From the NCBI RefSeq assembly GCF_013363975.1, contig NZ_JABWGN010000023.1, forward strand, positions 1-64,000: a DNA stretch of 64,000 nucleotides, read 5' to 3'. This stretch comes from Nonomuraea montanisoli (lineage in GTDB: Bacteria; Actinomycetota; Actinomycetes; Streptosporangiales; Streptosporangiaceae). The notes beneath the pieces are model-generated. The model saw only the letters and a list, made by a program, of their open reading frames with translations. It was not told where the DNA came from and ran no database searches. This document shows positions 28,148-35,693 of this stretch, in pieces. The translations under genes were made by a program, and so were the position numbers. Position 1 is the first letter of the stretch. Every line of letters begins with the position of its first letter.

Positions 28148-28158
28148 AACAAGTTGTT
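28148..28158. promoter_or_regulatory. Palindrome in the XRE-cupin/PoxB intergenic region
   Basis: AACAAGTTGTT, an 11-bp perfect odd palindrome, 24 bp before the XRE-cupin start. AT-rich against its surroundings. Probable autoregulatory site of the XRE-cupin protein. Confidence 0.45.
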
Positions 28159-28182
28159 CAGTCCAGCCGGTCGAGGGGTTCG

Positions 28183-28761
28183 ATGAGCGAGTCGGAGACG
28201 GCGCGCCTGGGCGCCCGGGTCCGCGCCTACCGCACCATGCGCCGGATGACCGTGCGCGGGCTCGCCGGCGAGGCGGGCGCCAGCGCCAGCTTCATCAGCC
28301 AGCTCGAACGCGGCCAGGCCGGCGCGAGCGTCGGCATGCTGCGCCGGATCGCGCTGGCCCTCGGCGTCACCGTGGCCGACCTGTTCAGCGAGGACGACGA
28401 GGTGGGGCACCGGGTCGTGCCCCGTTCCGGGCGTCCCGAGCTGCCCGCGGGCCCGGGCGCGCGCAAGTACCTCATCTCCCAGCGGCCGCTGCGCAACCTG
28501 GAGATGTACGCCGGGGAGTTCGACCCGGGCGCCTCCACCGGGGCCGAGCCGTACACGCACGGCGACTCGCAGGAGATCCTGCTCGTGATCCGCGGCGAGG
28601 TCGCGCTCTGGCTCGGCCCGCCCGGCGAGGCCGCCCGGCACGTCCTCGGCCCCGGCGACAGCGTGGAGTACCGCACCTCGGTCCCCCACCGCGTGGCCAA
28701 CGAGGGCGAGCGCACCGCCGAGGTCCTGTGGGTGGTGAGCCCGCCCACACCGGCCACCTGA
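28183..28761 (+). CDS. XRE-family transcriptional regulator with C-terminal cupin (PuuR-like)
   Basis: 192 residues. HTH_3 domain at about 8-65 (LGARVRAYRTMRRMTVRGLA, then SFISQLERGQAG). Cupin domain at about 110-185: HGDSQEILLVIRGEVALWLG and LGPGDSVEYRTSVPHRVANEG, with His residues able to bind metal or ligand. The family (PuuR, and relatives paired with FAD amine oxidases and aldehyde dehydrogenases) represses polyamine or amino acid catabolism. ATG 28183 has GAGGGG upstream. The adjacent downstream FAD oxidase is the likely target. Confidence 0.92.
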   Translation: MSESETARLGARVRAYRTMRRMTVRGLAGEAGASASFISQLERGQAGASVGMLRRIALALGVTVADLFSEDDEVGHRVVPRSGRPELPAGPGARKYLISQRPLRNLEMYAGEFDPGASTGAEPYTHGDSQEILLVIRGEVALWLGPPGEAARHVLGPGDSVEYRTSVPHRVANEGERTAEVLWVVSPPTPAT

Positions 28762-28950
28762 CCCCCGTTCCGCCACCGTGCCTGTCAAGGGGTCACGATG
28801 AGGAACATGAACCTGCACCACCGGAGCACGGGCGCCGATCGGCGCCGCCGCTCCGGGCCGCCGGCCCGGCGCCCCGCCGGGAGCGGCCGACGAGGAAAGC
28901 GGGACACCGTCCGAACCCCCCGACACGACCGAAAGAACCAGGAGACCAGA

Positions 28951-29019
28951 GTGACCCGCTGTTCCACCCTTCCGTCCCGGGCCGAGGGGCGGCGCGCCGG
29001 CGCCGTGAGCGCGCCGTGA
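28951..29019 (+). CDS. Possible 22-residue leader peptide coupled to the FAD oxidoreductase gene
   Basis: A GTG at 28951 has a good AGGAG about eight bases upstream and opens a frame of 22 codons ending in TGA at 29017-29019, overlapping the next gene's GTG by GTGA. The following gene has no ribosome site of its own, so coupling is plausible. Alternatively this is the true N-terminus of the oxidase joined by a frameshift; either is uncertain. Confidence 0.35.
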   Translation: MTRCSTLPSRAEGRRAGAVSAP

Positions 29020-30437
29020 AGGCCGGCGTGCCGCTGACCGCCGACTTCGCCAACGGCGGCGTGTCCTTCTGGTTCCGCCAGGCCGGCCTGCCCGCCCGGC
29101 GCGCGGCCCTGCCGGGCGACCGCGACTACGACGTGGCGATCGTCGGCGGCGGCTACACCGGCCTGTGGACCGCGTACTACCTGAAGAAGGCCGACCCCGG
29201 GCTGCGCGTTGCGGTCCTGGAGAAGGAGTTCGCCGGGTTCGGCGCGTCGGGGCGCAACGGCGGCTGGCTGTCGGCCGAGTTCGCCGGGTCGCGCAAGCGG
29301 CACGCCAAGGCGCGCGGCCGGCAGGCCATGATCGATCTGCAGCGCGAGATGTTCCGCACGGTGGACGAGGTCATCGAGGTGACCCGCGCCGAGGGCATCG
29401 ACGCCGACATCCACAAGGGCGGCGTCATGCACGTCGCCACCAACCCGGCGCAGCGCCGGCGGCTGCGCGCCGAGACGGCCGAGCTGCGCGCCTGGGGGTA
29501 CGGGGAGGACGACGTCCGGCCGCTCGACCGCGACGAGCAGCGGGAACGGCTCCAGGTCGCCGGCACGCTGGAGGCCACCTGGTCGCCGCACTGTGCCCGC
29601 ATCCAGCCGGCCAAGCTCGCGCTCGGCCTGGCCCGGGCCGTGGCGGAGCTCGGCGTGGACGTCTTCGAGGGCACGACCGTCACCGCGATCCTGCCCCGCC
29701 GCGGCGCCGGGCGGGCCGCGGCGGTCACCACCCGGGGCACGGTCCAGGCCGACTACGTCATCCGCGCCACGGAGGGCTTCACCGCCAGCATCGCCGGCCA
29801 GCACCGGCAGTGGCTGCCGATGAACAGCTCCATGATCGTGACCGAGCCGCTGCCGGCCGAGGTGTGGAAGCACATCGGCTGGTCGGGCAGCGAACTGCTG
29901 GGCGACCAGGCCCACGCCTACATCTACGCCCAGCGCACGGCCGACGACCGGATCGCCATCGGCGGGCGCGGCGTGCCCTACCGGTACGGCTCGCGCACCG
30001 ACCAGCGCGGCGCCACCCAGGCGTCCACGGTGGCGCTGCTGTGGCGGATGCTGGTCAAGCTGTTCCCGGCCGCGGCCGACGCCCGGGTGCAGCACGCGTG
30101 GTGCGGGGTGCTGGGGGTGCCGCGCGACTGGTGCTCGACCGTCCACCTCGACCACGCGACGGGGCTCGGCTGGGCCGGCGGTTACGTGGGCAGCGGCGTG
30201 ACCACGACGAACCTGGCCGGCCGTACGCTGCGGGACCTGGTGCTGCGGCGCGACACGGAGCTGACGGCGCTGCCGTGGGTCGGGCGTCAGGTGCGGCAGT
30301 GGGAGCCGGAGCCGCTGCGGTGGACGGGGGTGCAGCTCATCTACGCGCTGTACCGGGCGGCCGACCGCAACGAGAACGACAGGGGCACCACGACCTCGCC
30401 CTACGCCCGCCTCGCGGATCTGATCTCGGGCCGCTGA
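29016..30437 (+). CDS. FAD-dependent oxidoreductase, DAO family (gamma-glutamylputrescine oxidase-like)
   Basis: 473 residues. The Rossmann motif VAIVGGGYTGLWTAYYL lies at about 40-56, followed by LEKEFAGFGASGRNGGW, typical of PuuB/OrdL-type amine oxidases. The C-terminal FAD-closing segment is LGWAGGYVGSGVTTTNLAGR. It likely oxidises a primary or secondary amine such as gamma-glutamylputrescine or an amino acid; the exact substrate is unknown. The GTG 29016 start rests on homology of AGVPLTADFANGGVSFW. The regulator upstream supports catabolic use. Its 3' end overlaps the convergent MFS gene by 37 bp. Confidence 0.9.
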   Translation: MKAGVPLTADFANGGVSFWFRQAGLPARRAALPGDRDYDVAIVGGGYTGLWTAYYLKKADPGLRVAVLEKEFAGFGASGRNGGWLSAEFAGSRKRHAKARGRQAMIDLQREMFRTVDEVIEVTRAEGIDADIHKGGVMHVATNPAQRRRLRAETAELRAWGYGEDDVRPLDRDEQRERLQVAGTLEATWSPHCARIQPAKLALGLARAVAELGVDVFEGTTVTAILPRRGAGRAAAVTTRGTVQADYVIRATEGFTASIAGQHRQWLPMNSSMIVTEPLPAEVWKHIGWSGSELLGDQAHAYIYAQRTADDRIAIGGRGVPYRYGSRTDQRGATQASTVALLWRMLVKLFPAAADARVQHAWCGVLGVPRDWCSTVHLDHATGLGWAGGYVGSGVTTTNLAGRTLRDLVLRRDTELTALPWVGRQVRQWEPEPLRWTGVQLIYALYRAADRNENDRGTTTSPYARLADLISGR

Positions 30438-31675
30438 CCGCCGGGGCCCGGCTCCGGCGCGCGCGTTTCCCCGCCCGGGGCCGGGACCGGAGCCTGCTCG
30501 CGGACGGCCGGGGCCTGCTCGCGGAGGTTCGGGCTCGGCTCGCGGAGGGCCGGGGCGAGGAGGATCACCGGCACCACCACGGCGGTGATCACCGTGAAGG
30601 CCACCGGATAGGAGACGGCGCCCGCGATCCACCCGGTGACGGCCGGCGCCGTCAGCCCCGACAGGTACGTGATCGACGCGACCCCCGCGATCCCCGCTCC
30701 GGGCGTCGTCCCCGTCCTGCCGGCCGCCGCGATGACCAGCGGCATGACGACCGCGACCCCCACCCCCATGACGGCGAACCCCGCCACGCCCGCCAGCGGC
30801 GCGCGGGAGGCGACGACGACGGCGCCGCCTGCGACGGCCAGGACGCCGCCCGCCCGCACGGCCGTCACCGGCCCGACCCTCCGGACGACCCGGTCGCCGA
30901 TCAGCCGGGTCCCCGCCATGCAGAGCATGAACGTCGTGTAGCCGGCGGCGGCCGGTCCGGGGCCCGCGCCGGTGACCTCGGTGAGGTAGACGGCCGCCCA
31001 GTTCGCGCTGGCCCCCTCGGCGAACGTGGCGCAGAAGCCGATGATCCCCATGACCACGAGGACCCCCGAGGGCAGGGCGAACCGCGGCCCCGAGGACGCC
31101 CGGTCGCCGCCGGGCGCCGCGGCCCGTGGCCGGTCGCCGGGCAGGAGGTCGCGTCCGGTGGCCACCCCTACGACGAGCAGCACCAGGGCCGCGCCTCCGA
31201 GGTGGAGGCGGGCGTCGACGCCGGCCTGCGCGGCCAGGGTGCCGGCGCCGCCTCCCGCCAGGCTCCCCACGCCCCACATGCCGTGGAGCCCGGACATGAT
31301 CGAGCGTCCCAGGTGCCGTTCCAGGACGACGGCCTGTGCGTTCATGGTCACGTCGCACGTCCCGGCGGCCATGCCGTACGCGAGGAAGGCCGCGAACAGC
31401 CAGGCGGGGGCGGGCGACAGCGCGGGAAGGGCGAGCCCGGCGCACCAGAGGGCGAGCAGGAGCCGGGTGGCGGCGCGCCCGCCGATGCGGTGCGCCAGCC
31501 GTCCGGCCAGGGGCATGCCGAGGACGGCGCCGATCGGCGGGCAGAGCAGGGCGAGCCCGAGCATGCGGGGGTCGAGGGCGAGGTGGTCCTGGATCCAGGG
31601 GATGCGGGTGGCGAGGCTGCCGGCGACGGCGCCGTGCACGGCGAACACGCCGGCGATGGCGCGGTGATGGCTCAT
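30401..31675 (-). CDS. MFS transporter
   Basis: 424 residues, about 12 hydrophobic helices. N-terminal half: HGAVAGSLATRIPWIQDHL, and the loop 2-3 GRLAHRIGGR motif. The middle contains a hydrophilic loop rich in Ala/Pro/Asp. Family features resemble the YfkF/YbjJ-like sugar or drug MFS transporters. The last 40 residues are a hydrophilic tail with REPSP, REQAP and REQAPVP repeats, probably a minisatellite extension that reaches into the FAD oxidase gene. ATG 31675 appears leaderless (GATAAT at 31689-31684). Divergent from the ROK regulator, which probably controls it. Confidence 0.88.
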   Translation of the reverse strand: MSHHRAIAGVFAVHGAVAGSLATRIPWIQDHLALDPRMLGLALLCPPIGAVLGMPLAGRLAHRIGGRAATRLLLALWCAGLALPALSPAPAWLFAAFLAYGMAAGTCDVTMNAQAVVLERHLGRSIMSGLHGMWGVGSLAGGGAGTLAAQAGVDARLHLGGAALVLLVVGVATGRDLLPGDRPRAAAPGGDRASSGPRFALPSGVLVVMGIIGFCATFAEGASANWAAVYLTEVTGAGPGPAAAGYTTFMLCMAGTRLIGDRVVRRVGPVTAVRAGGVLAVAGGAVVVASRAPLAGVAGFAVMGVGVAVVMPLVIAAAGRTGTTPGAGIAGVASITYLSGLTAPAVTGWIAGAVSYPVAFTVITAVVVPVILLAPALREPSPNLREQAPAVREQAPVPAPGGETRAPEPGPGGQRPEIRSARRA

Positions 31676-31683
31676 GCCCGGAA

Positions 31684-31705
31684 ATTATCAGGAAGGCTCC
31701 CTGAT
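31684..31705 (-). promoter_or_regulatory. Promoter and operator-like dyad of the MFS gene
   Basis: ATCAGG (31687-31692) and CCTGAT (31700-31705) are perfect arms of a 19-bp dyad. On the minus strand it overlaps GATAAT (31689-31684), nine bases from the MFS ATG. The core GGAAGG..CCCTGA recurs at the ROK gene. Confidence 0.6.
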
Positions 31706-31817
31706 GGAAACAGCGCATGCATCGGCGGGGCCGACCTGGCCGGCCGGCGCAGGAGCGGCTCGCCGTGGCACCCCCCTCCCTGGAACTGCCGCACGCCGGG
31801 CGGCGGGAACGTTTTAT

Positions 31818-31838
31818 GGAAGGGACCCTGACTAATAT
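31818..31838 (+). promoter_or_regulatory. Promoter and operator-like site of the ROK gene
   Basis: GGAAGGGACCCTGA (31818-31831) shares 12 of 14 positions with the MFS site. TAATAT (31833-31838) is a good -10 box placing the start at or next to GTG 31846, so the ROK mRNA is probably leaderless. Confidence 0.55.
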
Positions 31839-31845
31839 CGGAGGC

Positions 31846-32958
31846 GTGAAGACCGCCACCGGAGACGTGAAGACGGCCACCCCGTCGCTGGCCCGGGCCA
31901 TCAATGACCGGCTGGCCCTCGACCTGCTGCTCCAGCACGGACCGCTGACCGCTCCCCAGTTGCGCGCGCTCACGGGGCTGTCCCGGCCGACGGTGTCCGA
32001 CCTCGTCGAGCGCCTCACGGGTCGTGGCCTCATCGAGGTGACGGGCGAGTGCGGCGAGGACCGGCGCGGCCCCAATGCCCGGCTGTACGGGATCGTGGCG
32101 GGACGCGCCCACGTGGCGGGGGTGGACGTGCGCCGCTCGGCGGTCCACGTGACGGTGGCGGACCTCGCGGGGAACGCGGTGCGGACGTCCCGCCGCAAGA
32201 TCGCCCCCGCCCTCACCGAGGATTCGGCCGCCCTCACCGCCGATCCGCCCGCTCTCACTGCCGATCCGCCCGGCCTCGCCGCCGATCTGCCCGGCCTCGT
32301 CGCGGAGGCGGTCGCGGAGGCCGCGTCGGGACGGGAGCTGGAGGCCGTCGTCATCGGAGCGCCCGGCCTCGTGGACCCGCGCAGCGGTGACCTCGGGTCG
32401 CCGAACGACGTGCCCGGCTGGCGCCCCGGCCTCCCGCCCGAGGTGGGCAGGCGCCTCGGAGCACCGGTGACCCTGGAGAACGAGGTGAACCTCGCCGCCG
32501 TCGCCGAGCTGCGTACCGGCTCGGCCGCGGGGAGCGAGGACTTCGTCCTGCTGTGGCTGCACGACGGGGTGGGCGCCGCGGTCGTCCTGGGCGGCCGGCT
32601 GCGCCGGGGCGTCTCGGGCGGCGCGGGCGAGATCGGCTTCCTGGAGGTGGACGGGATGTCGTACTGCGATCAGGTGGGAGCCGAGGCCGCCCGCGACCTG
32701 TCCCCGGAGGCGCTGGCCGGCCGGATCGCCAAGGGCGCGGCCGCGCTGGTCACCATCCTGGACCCGGGTCTGGTGGTGCTGGGCGGCGCGACCGGCCGCG
32801 CCGGCGGCGACACGCTCGCCGACCTCGTGTCCGATCGGCTGAGAGCGCTCTCACCCGCCCCCACGGAGGTACGGCCGAGCACGGTGGCGGGCAACGCCGT
32901 ACTCCAGGGCGCGGTCCTGACGGCCCTGGACCTGGCCCGGGACGCCGTCTTCGGCTGA
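31846..32958 (+). CDS. ROK-family transcriptional regulator
   Basis: About 370 residues. N-terminal MarR-like winged HTH (AINDRLALDLLLQHGPLTAP, LTGLSRPTVSDLVERLTGRG). C-terminal ROK sugar-kinase-like domain: VAGVDVRRSAVHVTVADL, VIGAPGLVDPRSG and TLENEVNLAAVAE. The classic zinc-binding Cys cluster is reduced to a single YCDQVG. The insert at about 125-150 is a TADPPAL/TADPPGL tandem repeat. Such proteins bind a sugar and release repression of sugar transport genes. The start is taken from the -10 box; ATG 31816 is an alternative. Likely regulates the divergent MFS gene. Confidence 0.85.
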   Translation: MKTATGDVKTATPSLARAINDRLALDLLLQHGPLTAPQLRALTGLSRPTVSDLVERLTGRGLIEVTGECGEDRRGPNARLYGIVAGRAHVAGVDVRRSAVHVTVADLAGNAVRTSRRKIAPALTEDSAALTADPPALTADPPGLAADLPGLVAEAVAEAASGRELEAVVIGAPGLVDPRSGDLGSPNDVPGWRPGLPPEVGRRLGAPVTLENEVNLAAVAELRTGSAAGSEDFVLLWLHDGVGAAVVLGGRLRRGVSGGAGEIGFLEVDGMSYCDQVGAEAARDLSPEALAGRIAKGAAALVTILDPGLVVLGGATGRAGGDTLADLVSDRLRALSPAPTEVRPSTVAGNAVLQGAVLTALDLARDAVFG

Positions 32959-33012
32959 CCCCCGCTTGAGCGGCCGGCACTCGCGACACGGGCTTCGACC
33001 ACGGATGCTCTC

Positions 33013-34323
33013 TCAGGCGCTCCCCTGGGCGGCCCGACCCGCAGCACGACCTTCGGCGGACCTGGCCGCAGCACGACCTCCGACGGACCGGCCTGCAGCA
33101 CGACCTTCAGCGGATCGGCCCTCTGCACGACCTCCGACGGACCGGCCCTCTGCACGGCCTTCGGCAGACCGGAACACCGCCACGTACACCACCAGGACAC
33201 CGCCGAACACCGGCAACCAGGCCAGCCGGGCCGCCACCCAGGCCGCCGAGCCCGGCACCGTGTGCAGCCCGGGCAACGGAGTGCCCGCGAGCATGCCCAG
33301 CCCCGTGACGGCGATCATGGCCGTCTGGTGCCAGAGGTAGATCGTCATCGCCGACAGGTTCGCGAGCGCCACGACCGCCCAGGCGACGGGGCGGCTGCTC
33401 AACGCCCTCCGCAGAGGCCCGAGCAGCAGCAGGGCGGCCCCGCTCTGGGCGAGCCCGAAGGTCACGGCCGCGAGGGTCGGCGGGGACTGGTTGGAGACAC
33501 GGGCGCCCGGCACCCCGACCATGGAGGCCGGGTATCCGGCCCGCAGCACGAGCAGGGCGGTGACGGCCGCGCCGCCGATCAGCAGCGCCCACCCGGCCCA
33601 CCGTCCCGGCATCCGGCCGCCGGCCCAGGAGGCGCCCAGGCAGTACGGCACCAGCCACCCGGCGGCCACGTTCACCCAGCCCACCCATGCCGGCCCATCC
33701 AGCCCGAACCTGACCAGATCGGTCCCGGCGACGACCGCGAGCGGCCACACGGGAGACAGCCGGACCGCCACCGGCGTCGCCGCCGTCAGCACCGCGAACA
33801 CCAGCAGGAACCACAGCGGCGACCACACCAGCTTGGCCAGGGCCCGTACCGTCCCGACGTCGGCCCCGGAGGCGAGCATCACGACCACCGCCACGCCCCA
33901 CACGGCCGCGAGGGGGATGAGCGGCCTGCACAGCCGCGCCATCCGGCGGCGCAGCCAGCGCCCGTACGAGTCTCCGCGGGCGCGGGCGGACGCGTGACCC
34001 GCGGCGGCCGTCCAGCCGCCGACGAGGAAGAAGAGGGCCATGGTCTGGAAGATCCACGAGACGGGCGCCAGCCACGGCAGGTGCCGCAGCGGGCTGGCGA
34101 CGCGCAGGGTCCCGCTGTCGGCGACCAGCGCGGTGACCAGCCAGTGTCCGAGCACCACGCCGAGGATGGCCAGAGCCCGCAGGCCGTCGGCCCCGCGGTC
34201 CCGATCCGCGGGAGTCGCCGCGTCAACCCGTCGCACCCACCCGGGGAGCCGGCCCGCGGGGGTGAGCCCGCTCGCGCGCGGGGAAGGGCTCGCGGCGGCG
34301 ACGCGCCGCACCAGGTCACGCAC
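33013..34323 (-). CDS. Acyltransferase 3 family membrane protein
   Basis: 436 residues with about ten hydrophobic helices. N-terminal RGADGLRALAILGVVLGHW is the typical Acyl_transf_3 start with the conserved His. The family O-acylates sugars, polyketides or membrane components. The last 53 residues are not part of the fold: a 9-residue repeat of the RSAEGRAEG/RSVGGRAEG type, encoded by 27-bp units. ATG 34323 overlaps the hydrolase stop by 8 bp, so the two genes are likely co-expressed. Substrate unknown. Confidence 0.88.
   Translation of the reverse strand: MRDLVRRVAAASPSPRASGLTPAGRLPGWVRRVDAATPADRDRGADGLRALAILGVVLGHWLVTALVADSGTLRVASPLRHLPWLAPVSWIFQTMALFFLVGGWTAAAGHASARARGDSYGRWLRRRMARLCRPLIPLAAVWGVAVVVMLASGADVGTVRALAKLVWSPLWFLLVFAVLTAATPVAVRLSPVWPLAVVAGTDLVRFGLDGPAWVGWVNVAAGWLVPYCLGASWAGGRMPGRWAGWALLIGGAAVTALLVLRAGYPASMVGVPGARVSNQSPPTLAAVTFGLAQSGAALLLLGPLRRALSSRPVAWAVVALANLSAMTIYLWHQTAMIAVTGLGMLAGTPLPGLHTVPGSAAWVAARLAWLPVFGGVLVVYVAVFRSAEGRAEGRSVGGRAEGRSAEGRAAGRSVGGRAAARSAEGRAAGRAAQGSA
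33041..33172. repeat. 27-bp coding minisatellite in the acyltransferase 3' end
   Basis: Nearly five copies of GCAGCACGACCTCCGACGGA plus 7 bp, with substitutions but no frame change. It encodes the Arg/Gly/Ala C-terminal tail of the membrane acyltransferase. Confidence 0.8.
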
Positions 34324-35314
34324 CGCCCACCGCCCGAAGGGGAGCCCGGCCGGAGAGGATGCGGGCGATGGTGCGCAGCGACAGGGAGCCGGCTCTCAGG
34401 TAGTCGCTGTGGCCGCCGTCGCCTGCCGCGAAGATCCGGGCGCCGAACGCCGGGGACACCGGATCGGCCCCGAGCCCGAAGGTGGCGAAAGGCATACGGA
34501 TCAGGGCGTGCGGGAGGTGGGCGATCCAGTCGCGGGTGCCGCGTCCGGCCCAGACCTCTGCCCGGGTACGCAGCCCGGCGGCGTCGTCCACGGCCGCGCC
34601 GGGAGCGCCGGCGAACACGATGGCGGAGACGTCCAGCCCTGAGCCGTCCAGCCCAGGGGCGGCCCGGCCGCAGACGGCCGCGCCGTACGAGTGGCACAGC
34701 AGGGAGATCCGCGCGCCGGGCCTGGCCGCGCGCAGCTCCCGCACGAACGCTCGCAGGGCACGGGCCCCGGCCTCGGCGAGGTCGGGCGTCAGCACCGCCA
34801 GGGTGGCGGTGGCGGGCGTCCGGTAGCCGAGCCACGCGATGACGGCGGACCGTCCGCCCAGTTCGTCGCGCAGTCTCAGGGAGCCGCCGTGCAGGTGGCC
34901 GTACTTGTCGAGGTTGGTGTCGGAGCCGGGGACGACGATCGCGATCCGCGTGGCCGTGGCCAGGTCGCCGAAGACCTCGGCGGCACGGCCTCCGTCGCGC
35001 CCGTCGAAGAACAGGAACCGGCGGCCGGGGACCGCCATGTCACGCAGCCGCGCGGCCCGCCACAGGTCACCGCGCCGCGCAGCCACGCGCTCGGCGGCCA
35101 GGATGCCCTCGCGGGCGGCGGCGTACCGTACGTCCAGATCATGCGGGAGGGCCCGTAACGGGGTGACGGGGGCAGGGACAGGCGCCGGAACGGCCTGAGG
35201 CCGCGCCGCGACCGAGACCGGCCCTGCCACCGAGGCGGCGACGATCAGGTTGAGCACGGTTCCGCGCAGCCGAGCCGCCCTGGCCCTGACCCGGCGAAGG
35301 CGGTGGGCGGACAT
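34316..35314 (-). CDS. Alpha/beta hydrolase, DUF1023 family, secreted or membrane-anchored
   Basis: 332 residues from ATG 35314. Arg-rich start and a hydrophobic segment (NLIVAASVAGPVSVA) make a signal peptide or anchor at about 18-38. The catalytic region has the nucleophile S209 in LLCHSYGAAV and a His in GDGGHSDYL. The frame stays open upstream to 35614 as a Pro/Ala/Asp repeat-rich stretch (PLADGPP, VGPPIADLP); I treat this as non-coding or an uncertain extension because the signal peptide begins at 35314. DUF1023 proteins are esterase-like with unknown substrates. Coupled with the acyltransferase that follows. Confidence 0.82.
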   Translation of the reverse strand: MSAHRLRRVRARAARLRGTVLNLIVAASVAGPVSVAARPQAVPAPVPAPVTPLRALPHDLDVRYAAAREGILAAERVAARRGDLWRAARLRDMAVPGRRFLFFDGRDGGRAAEVFGDLATATRIAIVVPGSDTNLDKYGHLHGGSLRLRDELGGRSAVIAWLGYRTPATATLAVLTPDLAEAGARALRAFVRELRAARPGARISLLCHSYGAAVCGRAAPGLDGSGLDVSAIVFAGAPGAAVDDAAGLRTRAEVWAGRGTRDWIAHLPHALIRMPFATFGLGADPVSPAFGARIFAAGDGGHSDYLRAGSLSLRTIARILSGRAPLRAVGGA

Positions 35315-35693
35315 CGGGCCGCGGGGAGGGATCTCCCCGCCGGCCGGAGCAGACAGCGAGGGGGATGGCCGCGCAGAGGCCGACGGCGGATCACCATGCG
35401 GCGCGTCGGCAAGCGGCAGGTCGGCAATCGGTGGACCGACAAGCGCCGGACCGGCAGGTGGCCCGTCGGCAAGCGGCGGCTCGTCCAACCGCGGACCGGC
35501 AAACAGCGGATCGCCGACTGGCTGGGCACATCCCAGGTGCGGCTCGTAGGTGTGGATCACCTCACCGACGGTGACCGAGTCGGCATATGCACCACATCGG
35601 ACCACCGACGGCATTCGTCCCGGCCCCTATAGACCCAGGTCGTACAACCCTGGTCCGATGCCCGCCCCTGGCCCCCGCCGTTACGATCTGCGC
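35315..35693. other. Divergent intergenic region with short repeats
   Basis: 379 bp between the hydrolase and the histidine kinase. About 35400-35515 holds imperfect tandem units around GTCGGCAAGCGGCGG, in frame with a possible N-terminal extension of the hydrolase. TACGAT (35683-35688) ends five bases before the kinase ATG and may be a -10 box for a leaderless kinase mRNA. Confidence 0.5.

Noticed and set aside
28798..29019. 73-residue ORF before the FAD oxidase
   Set aside because: Arg/Gly-rich composition and no ribosome site for its ATG; only the last 22 codons, from GTG 28951, have translation signals.
35315..35614. 100-residue N-terminal extension of the DUF1023 hydrolase
   Set aside because: The signal peptide begins at ATG 35314 and the extension is short repeats; a secreted protein would not carry it. 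Left open as uncertain.
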